From Stenotrophomonas nitritireducens (GTDB lineage Bacteria > Pseudomonadota > Gammaproteobacteria > Xanthomonadales > Xanthomonadaceae), in assembly GCF_001700965.1 (NCBI RefSeq), contig NZ_CP016756.1, positions 1,488,001-1,552,000 of the forward strand: a stretch of 64,000 bases of DNA, in the 5' to 3' direction. Both the position numbers and the translations under genes were made by a program. The stretch's first letter is position 1. Every line of letters starts with the position of its first letter. Below, piece after piece: positions 1 through 8,093 of the stretch. Below the pieces are notes generated by a model, which searched no databases, had not been told where the DNA came from, and saw nothing but the letters and a program-made list of their open reading frames with translations.

Positions 1-249
1 CACCTTCTCGTCGGCCGGCTCCGGCGCGGCCGGGGCCGTGTCCACCTCGGGCAGCGGCTTCAACTGTGCCGGCAGCGCCAGTGGCTCGGGCACGGCCACG
101 ACTTCGACCGGCTTGGGCGGCTCTGGCAGCGGTTGCGCCTGCACCGGCTCATCGAGCGAAATGGTCGGCGGCGGCTTGCCCTGCGAGGCGCAGCCCGCCA
201 GGGCCAGCAGGATCAACGGCAAAACGGATTTACGGAAAAGTGCATTCAT
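1..249 (-). CDS. trbG: TrbG conjugal transfer lipoprotein, N-terminal part only
   Basis: The first 83 residues of a VirB9/TrbG-type protein; the rest runs off the window edge. It starts MNALFRKSVLPLILLALAGC, a signal peptide ending in the lipobox LAGC, followed by a proline-rich stretch typical of the TrbG N-terminus. In P-type conjugation systems TrbG sits in the outer-membrane part of the mating channel. The start codon overlaps the trbF stop by four bases (ATGA), which supports both the start and membership in the trb operon. Identification rests on position after trbF plus the lipoprotein start, because the conserved C-terminal domain is not visible. Confidence 0.8.
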   Translation of the reverse strand, partial: MNALFRKSVLPLILLALAGCASQGKPPPTISLDEPVQAQPLPEPPKPVEVVAVPEPLALPAQLKPLPEVDTAPAAPEPADEKV

Positions 250-950
250 GGCTTGGCTCCTTCGGAAGAATCCAGTTCGCGGCTCCACGCCAGGCCATTG
301 ACGTAGATGCCCAGGGGGTTGCGGCGCAGGCGTTCTTCGGTGCGCGGGGCTTGCAGGACGATGGACACCACGGCCGTCCACCGCTCCAGCCCGGCGGCCG
401 CGCCATTGACGTAGCGGCGTTCCGTCCAGCGCACGTTGAAAGACGTGTCGCTGGCGCGGACGACACTGGTGATCTGCACCGTCACCGACTCCTTGCCGAT
501 GCGCACGAATGGGTCATTTGTGCGGGCGTAGTCGTTGAGCACGGCCGCGCCCTTGTCGGTGGTGTAGTCGTAGGCATCCAGCCAGTTCTGCCGCACAACG
601 ATGGGATCGACAGACAGCGATCGCACCAGGCCGACGAAGCGCGCCAGGTGGTGCGCGATATGCGCATCGGCGGGCCGGTACGGCGTGGCGGCTTCGCCCA
701 CGGCGCGGACCTGTCCGGCCTGATCAACCTCGATGACGTAAGGCGTCACGATGGACTGCGCCGAGTGCCACACCAGGCCACCGGCCATCAGCAGCGCAAG
801 CACCAGGCAGCCGAACGCCATGAGCCGCCAATTCTTCGCCTGCACGCGGGCCGAGCCGATACGGTCGTCCCACACCTGGGCAGCGGATTGATACGGGGTG
901 GCAGGTTGCGGCGTATCGGCATAGCGCACCTGCGGTCGCTTGAATCGCAT
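246..950 (-). CDS. trbF: TrbF conjugal transfer protein (VirB8-like)
   Basis: A 234-aa inner-membrane assembly protein of the type IV secretion channel. A short cytoplasmic N-terminus with the family pattern PATPYQSAAQVWDDRIGSA is followed by one membrane segment (about residues 42-60) and a periplasmic domain with NTF2-like VirB8 character. The start at 950 is chosen over longer in-frame options because GGAGAA lies just upstream and the MRFKRPQVRYADTP start matches the family. It lies 17 nt after trbL and overlaps trbG by ATGA. Length is normal for Tn4371-type TrbF. Confidence 0.93.
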   Translation of the reverse strand: MRFKRPQVRYADTPQPATPYQSAAQVWDDRIGSARVQAKNWRLMAFGCLVLALLMAGGLVWHSAQSIVTPYVIEVDQAGQVRAVGEAATPYRPADAHIAHHLARFVGLVRSLSVDPIVVRQNWLDAYDYTTDKGAAVLNDYARTNDPFVRIGKESVTVQITSVVRASDTSFNVRWTERRYVNGAAAGLERWTAVVSIVLQAPRTEERLRRNPLGIYVNGLAWSRELDSSEGAKP

Positions 951-967
951 GGGGTTCTCCTTAGTGG

Positions 968-2344
968 TCAGGTATCGGAATCGCGCAGGCTCGGGCCTTG
1001 CCCCGAGCCGCCGCCGTCGCCACCGCGCAGCGTGTGGGCGGCGGTGGTGGCGGCATGGGTGATCTGCTGGCGGCGGTGCATCCGCTTGGCCCAGGCGGGT
1101 TGCTCCTGCTTGGGCGCGCTGGCGGCACCTTCTGCCGCTTCGCCGGCGGTGGCCTGGCCTGCGCCGGCAGCGCCAGCGCCTGTGCCGTTCCATCCGGCGC
1201 GCAATGAATCGGCCACCTTCTGCCCGGCAGCGGAAGCGCCGGACGCGGCACGGCGGCCCGCCGCCTGCGCGCCCGTCTTGGCGGCATTGCCAAGGCCAGC
1301 CGCCGCACCCTTGGCTCCGCCGCCCGCAGCGGCGGAACCGGCCTGGAACGCCGACCGGGCGTTACCGGCCGCCGACGTGGCGGTACGCGCACCTGCGCCG
1401 GCCAGCTTGGCGGCGGCCGGGGCCATGCGTGCCCCGGCCATGGCGGCACCGCCGACGCCGGTGGCGGCGGCACCGATGGCAACGGCCGTACCGGCAGCGC
1501 CGACTGCTGCGCCCGCCATCGCGCCCGCGCCAAGCTGCGGCGCACCGGACACGAGGCCCGTGGCGATGCCAGGGCCGAAGATGCCCAGCGCCAGCAAGGC
1601 GAGCGAGGCCAGCATCACGACCAGCGCGTGGTCGATGGAAGGCTCGTCAGGGTGAACCTGGAACTCCGCGAACAGGCCCGAGCCGATGCCGACGATGACC
1701 GCCAGCACCAAGACCTTGATGCCAGACGACACCACGTTGCCGAGCACCTTTTCCGCAAGGAAGCTCGTCTTGTTCCAGAGTGCGAATGGGATCAGGACGA
1801 AGCTGGCCAGCGTGGTCAGCTTGAACTCGATCAGCGTGATGAAAAGCTGTACCGCCAGCACGAAGAAGCAGAGGATCACCACCAGCCAGGCGAGGAACAG
1901 CACCACGATGGGATCAAGGTTGGTGAATACCTCGGGGAAGCCGGCCATGTCGCCGATCTGCTCCAAGATCGGCGCGCCTGCGTCGATGCCGGTCTTCGCC
2001 AGCCGGCCCGGTTTCAGGAAGTTCTCCATGCTCAACGTCGAGCCGGTGGCCGTCAGGCCCAGGCCGGCGAACGACCGGAACACGATGCCGGCCAGCCAGT
2101 TGAAGTTGTTGATGATGTAGGCGAAGGCGCCCACGTAAAGCACCTTGCGCAGGAGCTTGGCGATCACGTCCTCGCCCTGGCCAGTCGCATGGCTCATGGC
2201 CCAGTACAGGCCCGCGATGGTCATGTCGATGACGATCAGCGTGGCCGTCAGGAATGCCACTTCGCCTTGCAGCAGCCCGAAACCGGAGTCGATGTAGCGC
2301 GAGAACGTATCGAGGAATTTGTCGATGATGGTCACGTCGTTCAT
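968..2344 (-). CDS. trbL: TrbL conjugal transfer membrane protein (VirB6-like)
   Basis: A 458-aa polytopic inner-membrane protein of the mating-pair channel. Residues about 1-270 hold several hydrophobic segments, including GLYWAMSHATGQGEDVIAKL and a long run near LVVILCFFVLAVQLFITLIE. The last 190 residues are an alanine/glycine-rich low-complexity tail, usual for TrbL. Start ATG at 2344 overlaps the preceding eexN stop by ATGA. The family forms the inner-membrane pore of P-type T4SS. Nothing looks broken. Confidence 0.94.
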   Translation of the reverse strand: MNDVTIIDKFLDTFSRYIDSGFGLLQGEVAFLTATLIVIDMTIAGLYWAMSHATGQGEDVIAKLLRKVLYVGAFAYIINNFNWLAGIVFRSFAGLGLTATGSTLSMENFLKPGRLAKTGIDAGAPILEQIGDMAGFPEVFTNLDPIVVLFLAWLVVILCFFVLAVQLFITLIEFKLTTLASFVLIPFALWNKTSFLAEKVLGNVVSSGIKVLVLAVIVGIGSGLFAEFQVHPDEPSIDHALVVMLASLALLALGIFGPGIATGLVSGAPQLGAGAMAGAAVGAAGTAVAIGAAATGVGGAAMAGARMAPAAAKLAGAGARTATSAAGNARSAFQAGSAAAGGGAKGAAAGLGNAAKTGAQAAGRRAASGASAAGQKVADSLRAGWNGTGAGAAGAGQATAGEAAEGAASAPKQEQPAWAKRMHRRQQITHAATTAAHTLRGGDGGGSGQGPSLRDSDT

Positions 2345-2685
2345 GGCGTGTCCTCCGTAGCCGAGAGCGATGCATCGCCGGCCTCATCGGTGGGCGTGTC
2401 GAAACTCGCCGGGATCGGTGGCAGGTCGGCCAGCGAGCCGTATTCGTCCGGCCCGGTCTGGCCGGCGAAGAAGCGCCGCCGGAAGGCTTCGGCGGCGGCG
2501 CGGCAGTCGTCTTCGCCTGCGGCTTGCCGGTCGGTTGCGCATTGGGCACGCAGCGCCTTGAGCCGCACGGGATCGGCGGCCAAGGTGGCGGCCAGGTCTT
2601 CGGCCCTTTGTTGGTCGGACGACTGGCCGCAAGCGGTCAGCAGCACGGCCAGCAGCGAAACCGACAGAACGGGAACGCATCGCAT
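2341..2685 (-). CDS. EexN/TrbK-like entry-exclusion lipoprotein
   Basis: A 114-aa small lipoprotein: signal peptide with lipobox LTAC (MRCVPVLSVSLLAVLLTAC), then a conserved block with DPVRLKALRAQC and RRRFF. Proteins of this kind between trbJ and trbL are called TrbK or EexN and limit entry of a second copy of the same element. It lies 12 nt after trbJ and overlaps trbL by ATGA. A second, shorter relative with the same DPVRLK-LR-QC block is at 10342-10605. The exclusion role is by family; no experimental inference can be made here. Confidence 0.85.
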   Translation of the reverse strand: MRCVPVLSVSLLAVLLTACGQSSDQQRAEDLAATLAADPVRLKALRAQCATDRQAAGEDDCRAAAEAFRRRFFAGQTGPDEYGSLADLPPIPASFDTPTDEAGDASLSATEDTP

Positions 2686-2697
2686 GGCCGCCTCCCG

Positions 2698-3435
2698 TCA
2701 GTTGTTGTAGAAGTTGACGGACTGTGGCGTGTACGGCGTGCCGGTGCCCAGGAAGCGCCGTCGCACTTCGCGGGCGCGCTCGGTGGCCGCCGCCTGCCGC
2801 GCCAGTTCCAGCGAGGCCGCACGGTCTTGCGTGATCTGGAGCTGCTGCGCCTGGATGGACTGCTTGGCCTGCAAGGCGAGAAGCTGGTTCGTCGCCTGCA
2901 CCGCTTGCAGCGCGCCGGTGGCGGACTGGCTCTGGCTGACCAGATCGGCCAGCGCGCTTTCGTCTTGGGTCAGGTTCTGCGACACCTGGGCTTGCATCCG
3001 CATCGCGGTGTGCAGGCCGTTAAGCGTGTTTTTCCAACGCTCCTGCGCATCGCGGAACATCTGATCGCCACTGACGGTTGCGGCGTATTGCTCGGGGTAC
3101 AGACGTGCGAACTCCCGATCCATGTTCGTCACGTCGTAGGCCAGCCCCTGCGCTTCGGCGATCAGCCGCTCGGTGGTGGCGAGCGTCGCGCGCAGCCGGT
3201 TGACGATGTTGAAGTCCAGATTCGCCAGATTGCGCGCCTGGTTCATCAGCATCTGGGCTTCGTTCTGGAGCTGGTTGATCTGGTTGTTGATCTGCTCCAG
3301 CGTGCGGATGGCGGTCAGCGTGTTCTGCACCAAGTTGACGGGATCAACGAAGGTGAGTGCAGCCGCCGGCTGGGCGAGTATCAGCGAGCCGGCCAACGCG
3401 GCGGCCAGCGTTACGGAAAGCACACGGGTCTTCAT
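2698..3435 (-). CDS. trbJ: TrbJ conjugal transfer protein (VirB5-like)
   Basis: A 245-aa periplasmic protein: Sec signal peptide MKTRVLSVTLAAALAGSLIL with cleavage near PAAA-LTF, then a largely helical body rich in Q and N (EQINNQINQLQNEAQMLMNQ), the usual TrbJ signature. TrbJ is the minor pilus component equivalent to VirB5. The reading frame stays open upstream, but the start at 3435 is chosen because it gives the signal peptide, has AGGAGA upstream, and forms an ATGA overlap with the trbE stop. The gene ends 12 nt before the EexN gene. Confidence 0.94.
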   Translation of the reverse strand: MKTRVLSVTLAAALAGSLILAQPAAALTFVDPVNLVQNTLTAIRTLEQINNQINQLQNEAQMLMNQARNLANLDFNIVNRLRATLATTERLIAEAQGLAYDVTNMDREFARLYPEQYAATVSGDQMFRDAQERWKNTLNGLHTAMRMQAQVSQNLTQDESALADLVSQSQSATGALQAVQATNQLLALQAKQSIQAQQLQITQDRAASLELARQAAATERAREVRRRFLGTGTPYTPQSVNFYNN

Positions 3436-5882
3436 GGCAGGTTCTCCTGTCGTGGTTGGGAAAGGAAAGACGCCGCCGCCGGCGAGGACGGCAGCAGGTC
3501 GGCGGCCCAATCGAGGCCGCGATGGCGCAGCCACGAACCGGCAAAGCCGGGAGCGCCGGCCTGCGTCAGCACGCGCTCTATGTCGCGTTGGTCTTGCGGT
3601 GTGGATGCGCCCGCGAACGCGAGCGCGGCCGGCCCCAGGTCGAGGTCGAACAGGCGATTGCCGAGGCGTGATTGGTAGTAGTAGTCGCGCTTGGGCTGCG
3701 CAGTGGCGACGATCTCGATTTGCCGACTGTTGAGGCCGAAGCCCTCGTAGATCGTGCGAATCTGCGGCTCGGTGGCCTGCGGGTTGGGTAAGAAAATCCT
3801 GCTCGCGCAGCTTTCGATGACCGCCGGTGCGATGGATGACTCTTTGACGTCTGCGAGCGACTGCGTATCGAAAACGACGGAAACCTGCTTTTTTCGCAAA
3901 GTCTTGAGCCACTGCCGAAGCCTGGCCGCGAATATGGGATCGTCCAGAAAGACCCATGCCTCCCCAAGAAAAAGCATCGTTGGCGAGCCATCGAATCGTT
4001 CTTCCAAGCGGGCAAAGAGGTAGTTCAGAACGGCCAGCACGGCGGCCTTGCTGTGCATGAGTTCTTCCATCTCGAAGCACTGCACATCCGCGTTACCCAG
4101 ACGGTCGTGGTCTGCATCCAGCAACTTGCCGTGCGGGCCGCCGAGGACATAGGGAGCGAGCGCCTGGCGCAGCACGTTCGATTGCAGCAAGACGGACAGG
4201 CCGGTCAGCGTGCGCTGCTCCACGGGCGCACCGGCCAGGCTGCCGAGCGCCGACCAGATGGCGGCCTTCTCGTCGGGGCCGACGGTCACGCCTTCGTGCA
4301 GCAAGCGCCCTTCGATCCATTCGGCAGCCCAGGTGCGGTAGCCCTCGCGGTCGATGCGGGCGAGAGGCTGAAAGGCAATCTCGCCATCCGCACTGAGGTC
4401 GTAGTGCTCGCCACCCAGGCCCAAGGTAGCGGCGCGTATGGATCGCCCCACGTCAAAGACAAAGACACGCGAGCCGCGATAGCGGCGGAACTGCATGGCC
4501 ATCATGGCGACCAAGACCGACTTGCCCATGCCGGTCGGGCCGACGATCATCGTGTGCCCCACGTCGCCGATGTGCGTCACCAGCCGGAACGGCGTCGCGC
4601 CATCGGTGCGCGTGACGATCAGCGGCGGGCCGTCCAGATGCTTGTTGCGCTCGGGGCCGGCCCACACCGCCGACACCGGCATCATGTGCGCCAGGTTCAG
4701 CGTCGAGACGATGGGCTGACGCACGTTGGCATAGGCATTGCCAGGGATGGACGACAGCCACGCATCCACGGCATTGAGCGTTTCGGGGATGGTGACGAAG
4801 CCGCGGCTCTGAATCACACGCTCCACCATGCGCAGCTTTTCGTCGGCCACGGCCGGGTCGGCATCGAGCACCGTCACCGTGGCGGTGAGGTAGCCGAAGG
4901 CCACTTGATCGCTGCCAAGCTCCTGCAAGGCTGCGTCCGCGTCGGCCGCCTTGTTGCTGGCATCCGTGTCCACCAGCGGCGATTCCTGCTGGAAGATCGT
5001 TTCGCGCAGCAGCGCGATGACGTTCTTCCGTTTTGCAAACCATTGGCGGCGCAGGCGGCCCAGCTCCTTTTCCGCCTCGGCTTTGTCGAGGCAAAGGAAC
5101 CGGGTTGACCAGCGATAGGCAAAGCCCAGGCGGTTGAGGTCATCCAGCAGGCCCGGCCAGGTCGAAGTCGGGAAGCCCCGCACCGACACCACGCGCAGAT
5201 GCTGGTCGCCCAGCATGGGCGCCAGGCCACCAACCAGGGCGGAATCGGCCAACAGCGCGTCGAGGTGGAAAGGCACCTCGGGCACGCCCACACGGTAGCG
5301 CCGCGTCGAAACCGTGGCGTGCAGGTAGGTCAGCGTCTGCGCGTCATCGAGCCAGGCGATTTCCGGCACCACGCCATCGAGCAGGTCGAACACCCGATCC
5401 GTTTCCGCGACGAAGGCATCCAGCCGACCGCGCCAGTCCACACCGTCGCCCGGCGCGTGCTCGTAGAGCAGCTTGGCCGCACGAGCGCGGGATTCCTCCG
5501 GCGGCAGGTAGGCCAGCGTCAGGTGATAGGCGCTCTCGAAGTGGTTGCCCGATTCCTCGAAGGCGGCGCGGCGTTCCTCGTCCACCAGCCAGGACAGTGG
5601 TTCGGGAAACTCCGAGTGCGGATAGTCTGCGGCCGGCCGGCGCTCGGCCTCGATGAACAGCGCCCAGCCCGAACCCAGCCGGCGCAGCGCGTTGTTCAGC
5701 CGCGCCGTGGTGGCGATCAGCTCGCCCTGCGTGGCACTGTCCAGATCCGGCCCACGAAAGCGCGCCGTGCGCTGAAACGAACCATCCTTGTTCAGCACCA
5801 CGCCTGGCGCGATCAGCCCGGCCCAGGGCAGCCAGTCGGCCAGCAGGGCGGGCCGCTGGCGGTATTCGGCAAGGTTCAGCAT
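3432..5882 (-). CDS. trbE: TrbE conjugal transfer ATPase (VirB4-like)
   Basis: An 816-aa VirB4-family ATPase that energises pilus assembly and substrate transfer. The N-terminal CagE/TrbE domain (about 1-400) is followed by a P-loop GPTGMGKS at residues 448-455 and a downstream Walker B region (MLFLGEAWVFLDD), where the usual D-E is replaced by G-E in the typical VirB4 way. Full length. It begins 12 nt after trbD and overlaps trbJ by ATGA. Confidence 0.96.
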   Translation of the reverse strand: MLNLAEYRQRPALLADWLPWAGLIAPGVVLNKDGSFQRTARFRGPDLDSATQGELIATTARLNNALRRLGSGWALFIEAERRPAADYPHSEFPEPLSWLVDEERRAAFEESGNHFESAYHLTLAYLPPEESRARAAKLLYEHAPGDGVDWRGRLDAFVAETDRVFDLLDGVVPEIAWLDDAQTLTYLHATVSTRRYRVGVPEVPFHLDALLADSALVGGLAPMLGDQHLRVVSVRGFPTSTWPGLLDDLNRLGFAYRWSTRFLCLDKAEAEKELGRLRRQWFAKRKNVIALLRETIFQQESPLVDTDASNKAADADAALQELGSDQVAFGYLTATVTVLDADPAVADEKLRMVERVIQSRGFVTIPETLNAVDAWLSSIPGNAYANVRQPIVSTLNLAHMMPVSAVWAGPERNKHLDGPPLIVTRTDGATPFRLVTHIGDVGHTMIVGPTGMGKSVLVAMMAMQFRRYRGSRVFVFDVGRSIRAATLGLGGEHYDLSADGEIAFQPLARIDREGYRTWAAEWIEGRLLHEGVTVGPDEKAAIWSALGSLAGAPVEQRTLTGLSVLLQSNVLRQALAPYVLGGPHGKLLDADHDRLGNADVQCFEMEELMHSKAAVLAVLNYLFARLEERFDGSPTMLFLGEAWVFLDDPIFAARLRQWLKTLRKKQVSVVFDTQSLADVKESSIAPAVIESCASRIFLPNPQATEPQIRTIYEGFGLNSRQIEIVATAQPKRDYYYQSRLGNRLFDLDLGPAALAFAGASTPQDQRDIERVLTQAGAPGFAGSWLRHRGLDWAADLLPSSPAAASFLSQPRQENLP

Positions 5883-5894
5883 GTCGGCATCCCC

Positions 5895-6167
5895 CTACAC
5901 GTCCAGCAGCGGCTTGTGCTTGATGTGCCGGGCGAAGACCTGCATGAACTGCGGATCGACGCGCGCGCCCCAGACCGCCAGCGAATGGCCGACGAACCAG
6001 AGCACCACACCGGGAATCCAGAGTTGCAGGCCCAGCCCGACGGCAGCAGCCAGCGTGCCGTTAGCAATGGCCACGGTGCGCGGTGCGCCGCCCATCAAGA
6101 GCGGTTCGGTCAGCGAACGATGCAGCGGCACTTCAAAGCCGGCCGCGAAGCTGTCCGCGCCGCTCAT
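5895..6167 (-). CDS. trbD: TrbD conjugal transfer protein (VirB3-like)
   Basis: A 90-aa VirB3-type membrane protein. The start ATG at 6167 overlaps the trbC stop by ATGA and begins MSGADSFAAGFEVPLHRSLT. It contains the family pattern LTEPLLMGGAPR, one or two hydrophobic segments (about residues 35-65) and the C-terminal region DPQFMQVFARH. VirB3 partners VirB4 at the inner membrane; here it sits directly upstream of trbE, as expected. The frame continues upstream, but coupling to trbC fixes the start. Confidence 0.93.
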   Translation of the reverse strand: MSGADSFAAGFEVPLHRSLTEPLLMGGAPRTVAIANGTLAAAVGLGLQLWIPGVVLWFVGHSLAVWGARVDPQFMQVFARHIKHKPLLDV

Positions 6168-6556
6168 ACGACGGCCCCGCCGGAGAAGCTGAAGAACGAC
6201 AGGAAGAAGCTCGAAGCCGCGAACGCGATGGACAGGCCGAACACGATCTGGATCAGCTTGCGAAATCCCCCCGACGTGTCGCCGAAGGCCAGCGCGAGGC
6301 CCGTAGCGATGATGATGATGACCGCGACGATGCGCGCCACCGGCCCCTGGATCGACTCCAGAATGGATTCCAGCGGGCCTTCCCACGGCATCGAGGAGCC
6401 GGCGGCCTGCGCCGTTCCGGCCAGGAACAGCAGCAGCGCGGCCAGCAGCAGCCCTTGCCCCGCCGGGCGGGCCAGGCTGCGCAGCCGCGCGAGGCTGGAT
6501 ACGCGGGGAATCGGATTTACGGAAAAGCGGAAAGCAGGAACGTGCATCTGCGTCAT
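6164..6556 (-). CDS. trbC: TrbC prepilin (VirB2-like)
   Basis: A 130-aa major pilin precursor. A long signal region (residues about 1-52, ending TAQA) precedes a mature part with two hydrophobic helices, IVAVIIIIATGLALAFG and LIQIVFGLSIAFAASSFF, the standard TrbC/VirB2 layout. Stop and start codons overlap both neighbours by ATGA (trbB upstream, trbD downstream). TrbC of RP4 is matured by the TraF peptidase; a traF gene is at 19797-20384. Confidence 0.94.
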   Translation of the reverse strand: MTQMHVPAFRFSVNPIPRVSSLARLRSLARPAGQGLLLAALLLFLAGTAQAAGSSMPWEGPLESILESIQGPVARIVAVIIIIATGLALAFGDTSGGFRKLIQIVFGLSIAFAASSFFLSFFSFSGGAVV

Positions 6557-7620
6557 GGCAGTTCTCCAGGTTGGTCAGGGGACAAGGAAGGCGCAGCGGC
6601 ATCGGCTGCAAGGGGAACCAGCGGCAGCTCGGGAAACGGCGTTTCCAGCGCGTCCGCTAGGCGATAGCCCACACCGTCGAAGCCAACGACACGGGCAATG
6701 CTTCCGACGCGGCGCTTGCGGCCACGTCCGGCGATGTGGATGACGACGTTGACCGCCTCGGCGATCAGCGCACGCGGCGGGTTCACCGCCACTTCAAGAA
6801 TCAACTGTTCCAGGCGCAGCAATGCGCCCAGCGCGGAACCGGCATGGATGGTGGCGATGCCGCCGGGGTGGCCAGTGCCCCACACCTTCACCAAGTCAAG
6901 GGCTTCGCCGCCGCGCACCTCGCCGACGATCACGCGGTCGGGGCGCAGACGCATCGTGGCGCGCACCAGCTCGGTCATGGAAACGACGCCCGCGCGGGTG
7001 CGCAGCGGCACATGGTCGCGGGCGGCGCATTGCAGTTCGATGGTGTCTTCGAGCACCAGCACGCGGTCGCCGGTGGCGGCAATTTCCGCAAGCAAGGCAT
7101 TGGCGAGTGTGGTTTTGCCGCTGCTCGTTGCCCCGGCGATCAAGATGTTCTGGCGCTCGCGCACCGCGCGGCGCAGGAACTCGGCCTGCCCGGTGGTCAG
7201 GATGCCATCGGCGACGTAGCGATCCAGGCCGATGATGCTCACGGCGCGCTTGCGCAGCGCGAAGGCCGGGCCGGGTGCGGCCGGGGGCAGGATGCCCTCG
7301 AACCGCTCGCCGGTTTCGGGCAGCTCGGCGGTCAGCAGCGGTCGGCCGCGATGCACCTCCGCGCCGACGTGCGCGGCCACCAGGCGGATGATGCGCTCGC
7401 CATCGTCTTCGGACAGTTCCACGCCCAACGGCGCGCGGCCCGACGACAACCGATCCACCCATAAGGTGCGGTCGGGGTTGAGCATAATTTCCACCACGTC
7501 CGGGTCGGCCAGCGCAGCGGCGATGACCGGCCCCATAGCCGTGCGCAGCATCTGGATGCGGCGATCCAGCGAAGCTGCGGTGGAAGATCGTTCGGGCGGG
7601 GTTTGCGGAACGGCGCTCAT
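6553..7620 (-). CDS. trbB: TrbB conjugal transfer ATPase (VirB11-like)
   Basis: A 355-aa hexameric traffic ATPase of the VirB11/PulE family. The P-loop GATSSGKT is at residues 163-170, the Asp box near VLVLEDTIEL, and the Walker B/His box region around RPDRVIVGEVRGGEALDLVK and GHPGGIATIHAGS. Length and motif order are typical of TrbB. It is coupled by ATGA to the CopG-like gene upstream and to trbC downstream. Confidence 0.96.
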   Translation of the reverse strand: MSAVPQTPPERSSTAASLDRRIQMLRTAMGPVIAAALADPDVVEIMLNPDRTLWVDRLSSGRAPLGVELSEDDGERIIRLVAAHVGAEVHRGRPLLTAELPETGERFEGILPPAAPGPAFALRKRAVSIIGLDRYVADGILTTGQAEFLRRAVRERQNILIAGATSSGKTTLANALLAEIAATGDRVLVLEDTIELQCAARDHVPLRTRAGVVSMTELVRATMRLRPDRVIVGEVRGGEALDLVKVWGTGHPGGIATIHAGSALGALLRLEQLILEVAVNPPRALIAEAVNVVIHIAGRGRKRRVGSIARVVGFDGVGYRLADALETPFPELPLVPLAADAAAPSLSPDQPGELP

Positions 7621-8093
7621 GAGGCACGCTCCTGCGCTTCGGCCAGTGCTGCCGCGTCATCCATTCGCGCCCCGAATTCGTGATCCTGGGGGTGCAGTTC
7701 TTCCACCACGTCACGCACCAGGCTTCGGCCTCGCAGCAAGTGACGGCCCAGTTGTTCGACGAACTGCTCGAAGCGCGCCTTGCCCTGGGCGCGGGCCGCG
7801 TCCTGATGGGCTTCGGGAACCGGCGTGCTGACGGTCAGGAAGTAGCGGATGAACAACGCCAGCGTTTCGATCTGGATGTTCTGGTCGCGCTCCAGGCGTT
7901 CGGTCTGCCGCGACAGACGATCCAGCCGCTTGGCGATCGCGGCCTCGCGCTGGTCGCCTGTGTCGGGCGACAGCCAAGACGCCAGCGCCGCCGCGACAAT
8001 GGACGACTTGGACACGCCTTTCTTGGCGGCCAGTTCTTCGAGACGCTTGGCGTGCTCGGGCTGGATGAACAGGTTGAGGCGGTATTGGCTCAT
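7617..8093 (-). CDS. CopG/ribbon-helix-helix family protein of the tra-trb operon
   Basis: A 158-aa protein with a ribbon-helix-helix start (MSQYRLNLFIQPEHAKRLEE, then KKGVSKSSIVAAALASWLS), followed by a helical region that may be a coiled coil (RLDRLSRQTERLERDQNIQI). Such proteins are regularly found between traG and trbB in Tn4371-like elements; an operon regulator or DNA-binding accessory role is likely but not demonstrated. It overlaps both traG and trbB by ATGA, so it is translated with them. Confidence 0.88.
   Translation of the reverse strand: MSQYRLNLFIQPEHAKRLEELAAKKGVSKSSIVAAALASWLSPDTGDQREAAIAKRLDRLSRQTERLERDQNIQIETLALFIRYFLTVSTPVPEAHQDAARAQGKARFEQFVEQLGRHLLRGRSLVRDVVEELHPQDHEFGARMDDAAALAEAQERAS

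Noticed and set aside
66..1655. Long plus-strand open frame opposite trbF and trbL
   Set aside because: Alanine/proline/arginine-rich shadow of GC-rich minus-strand genes; no ribosome site or domain.
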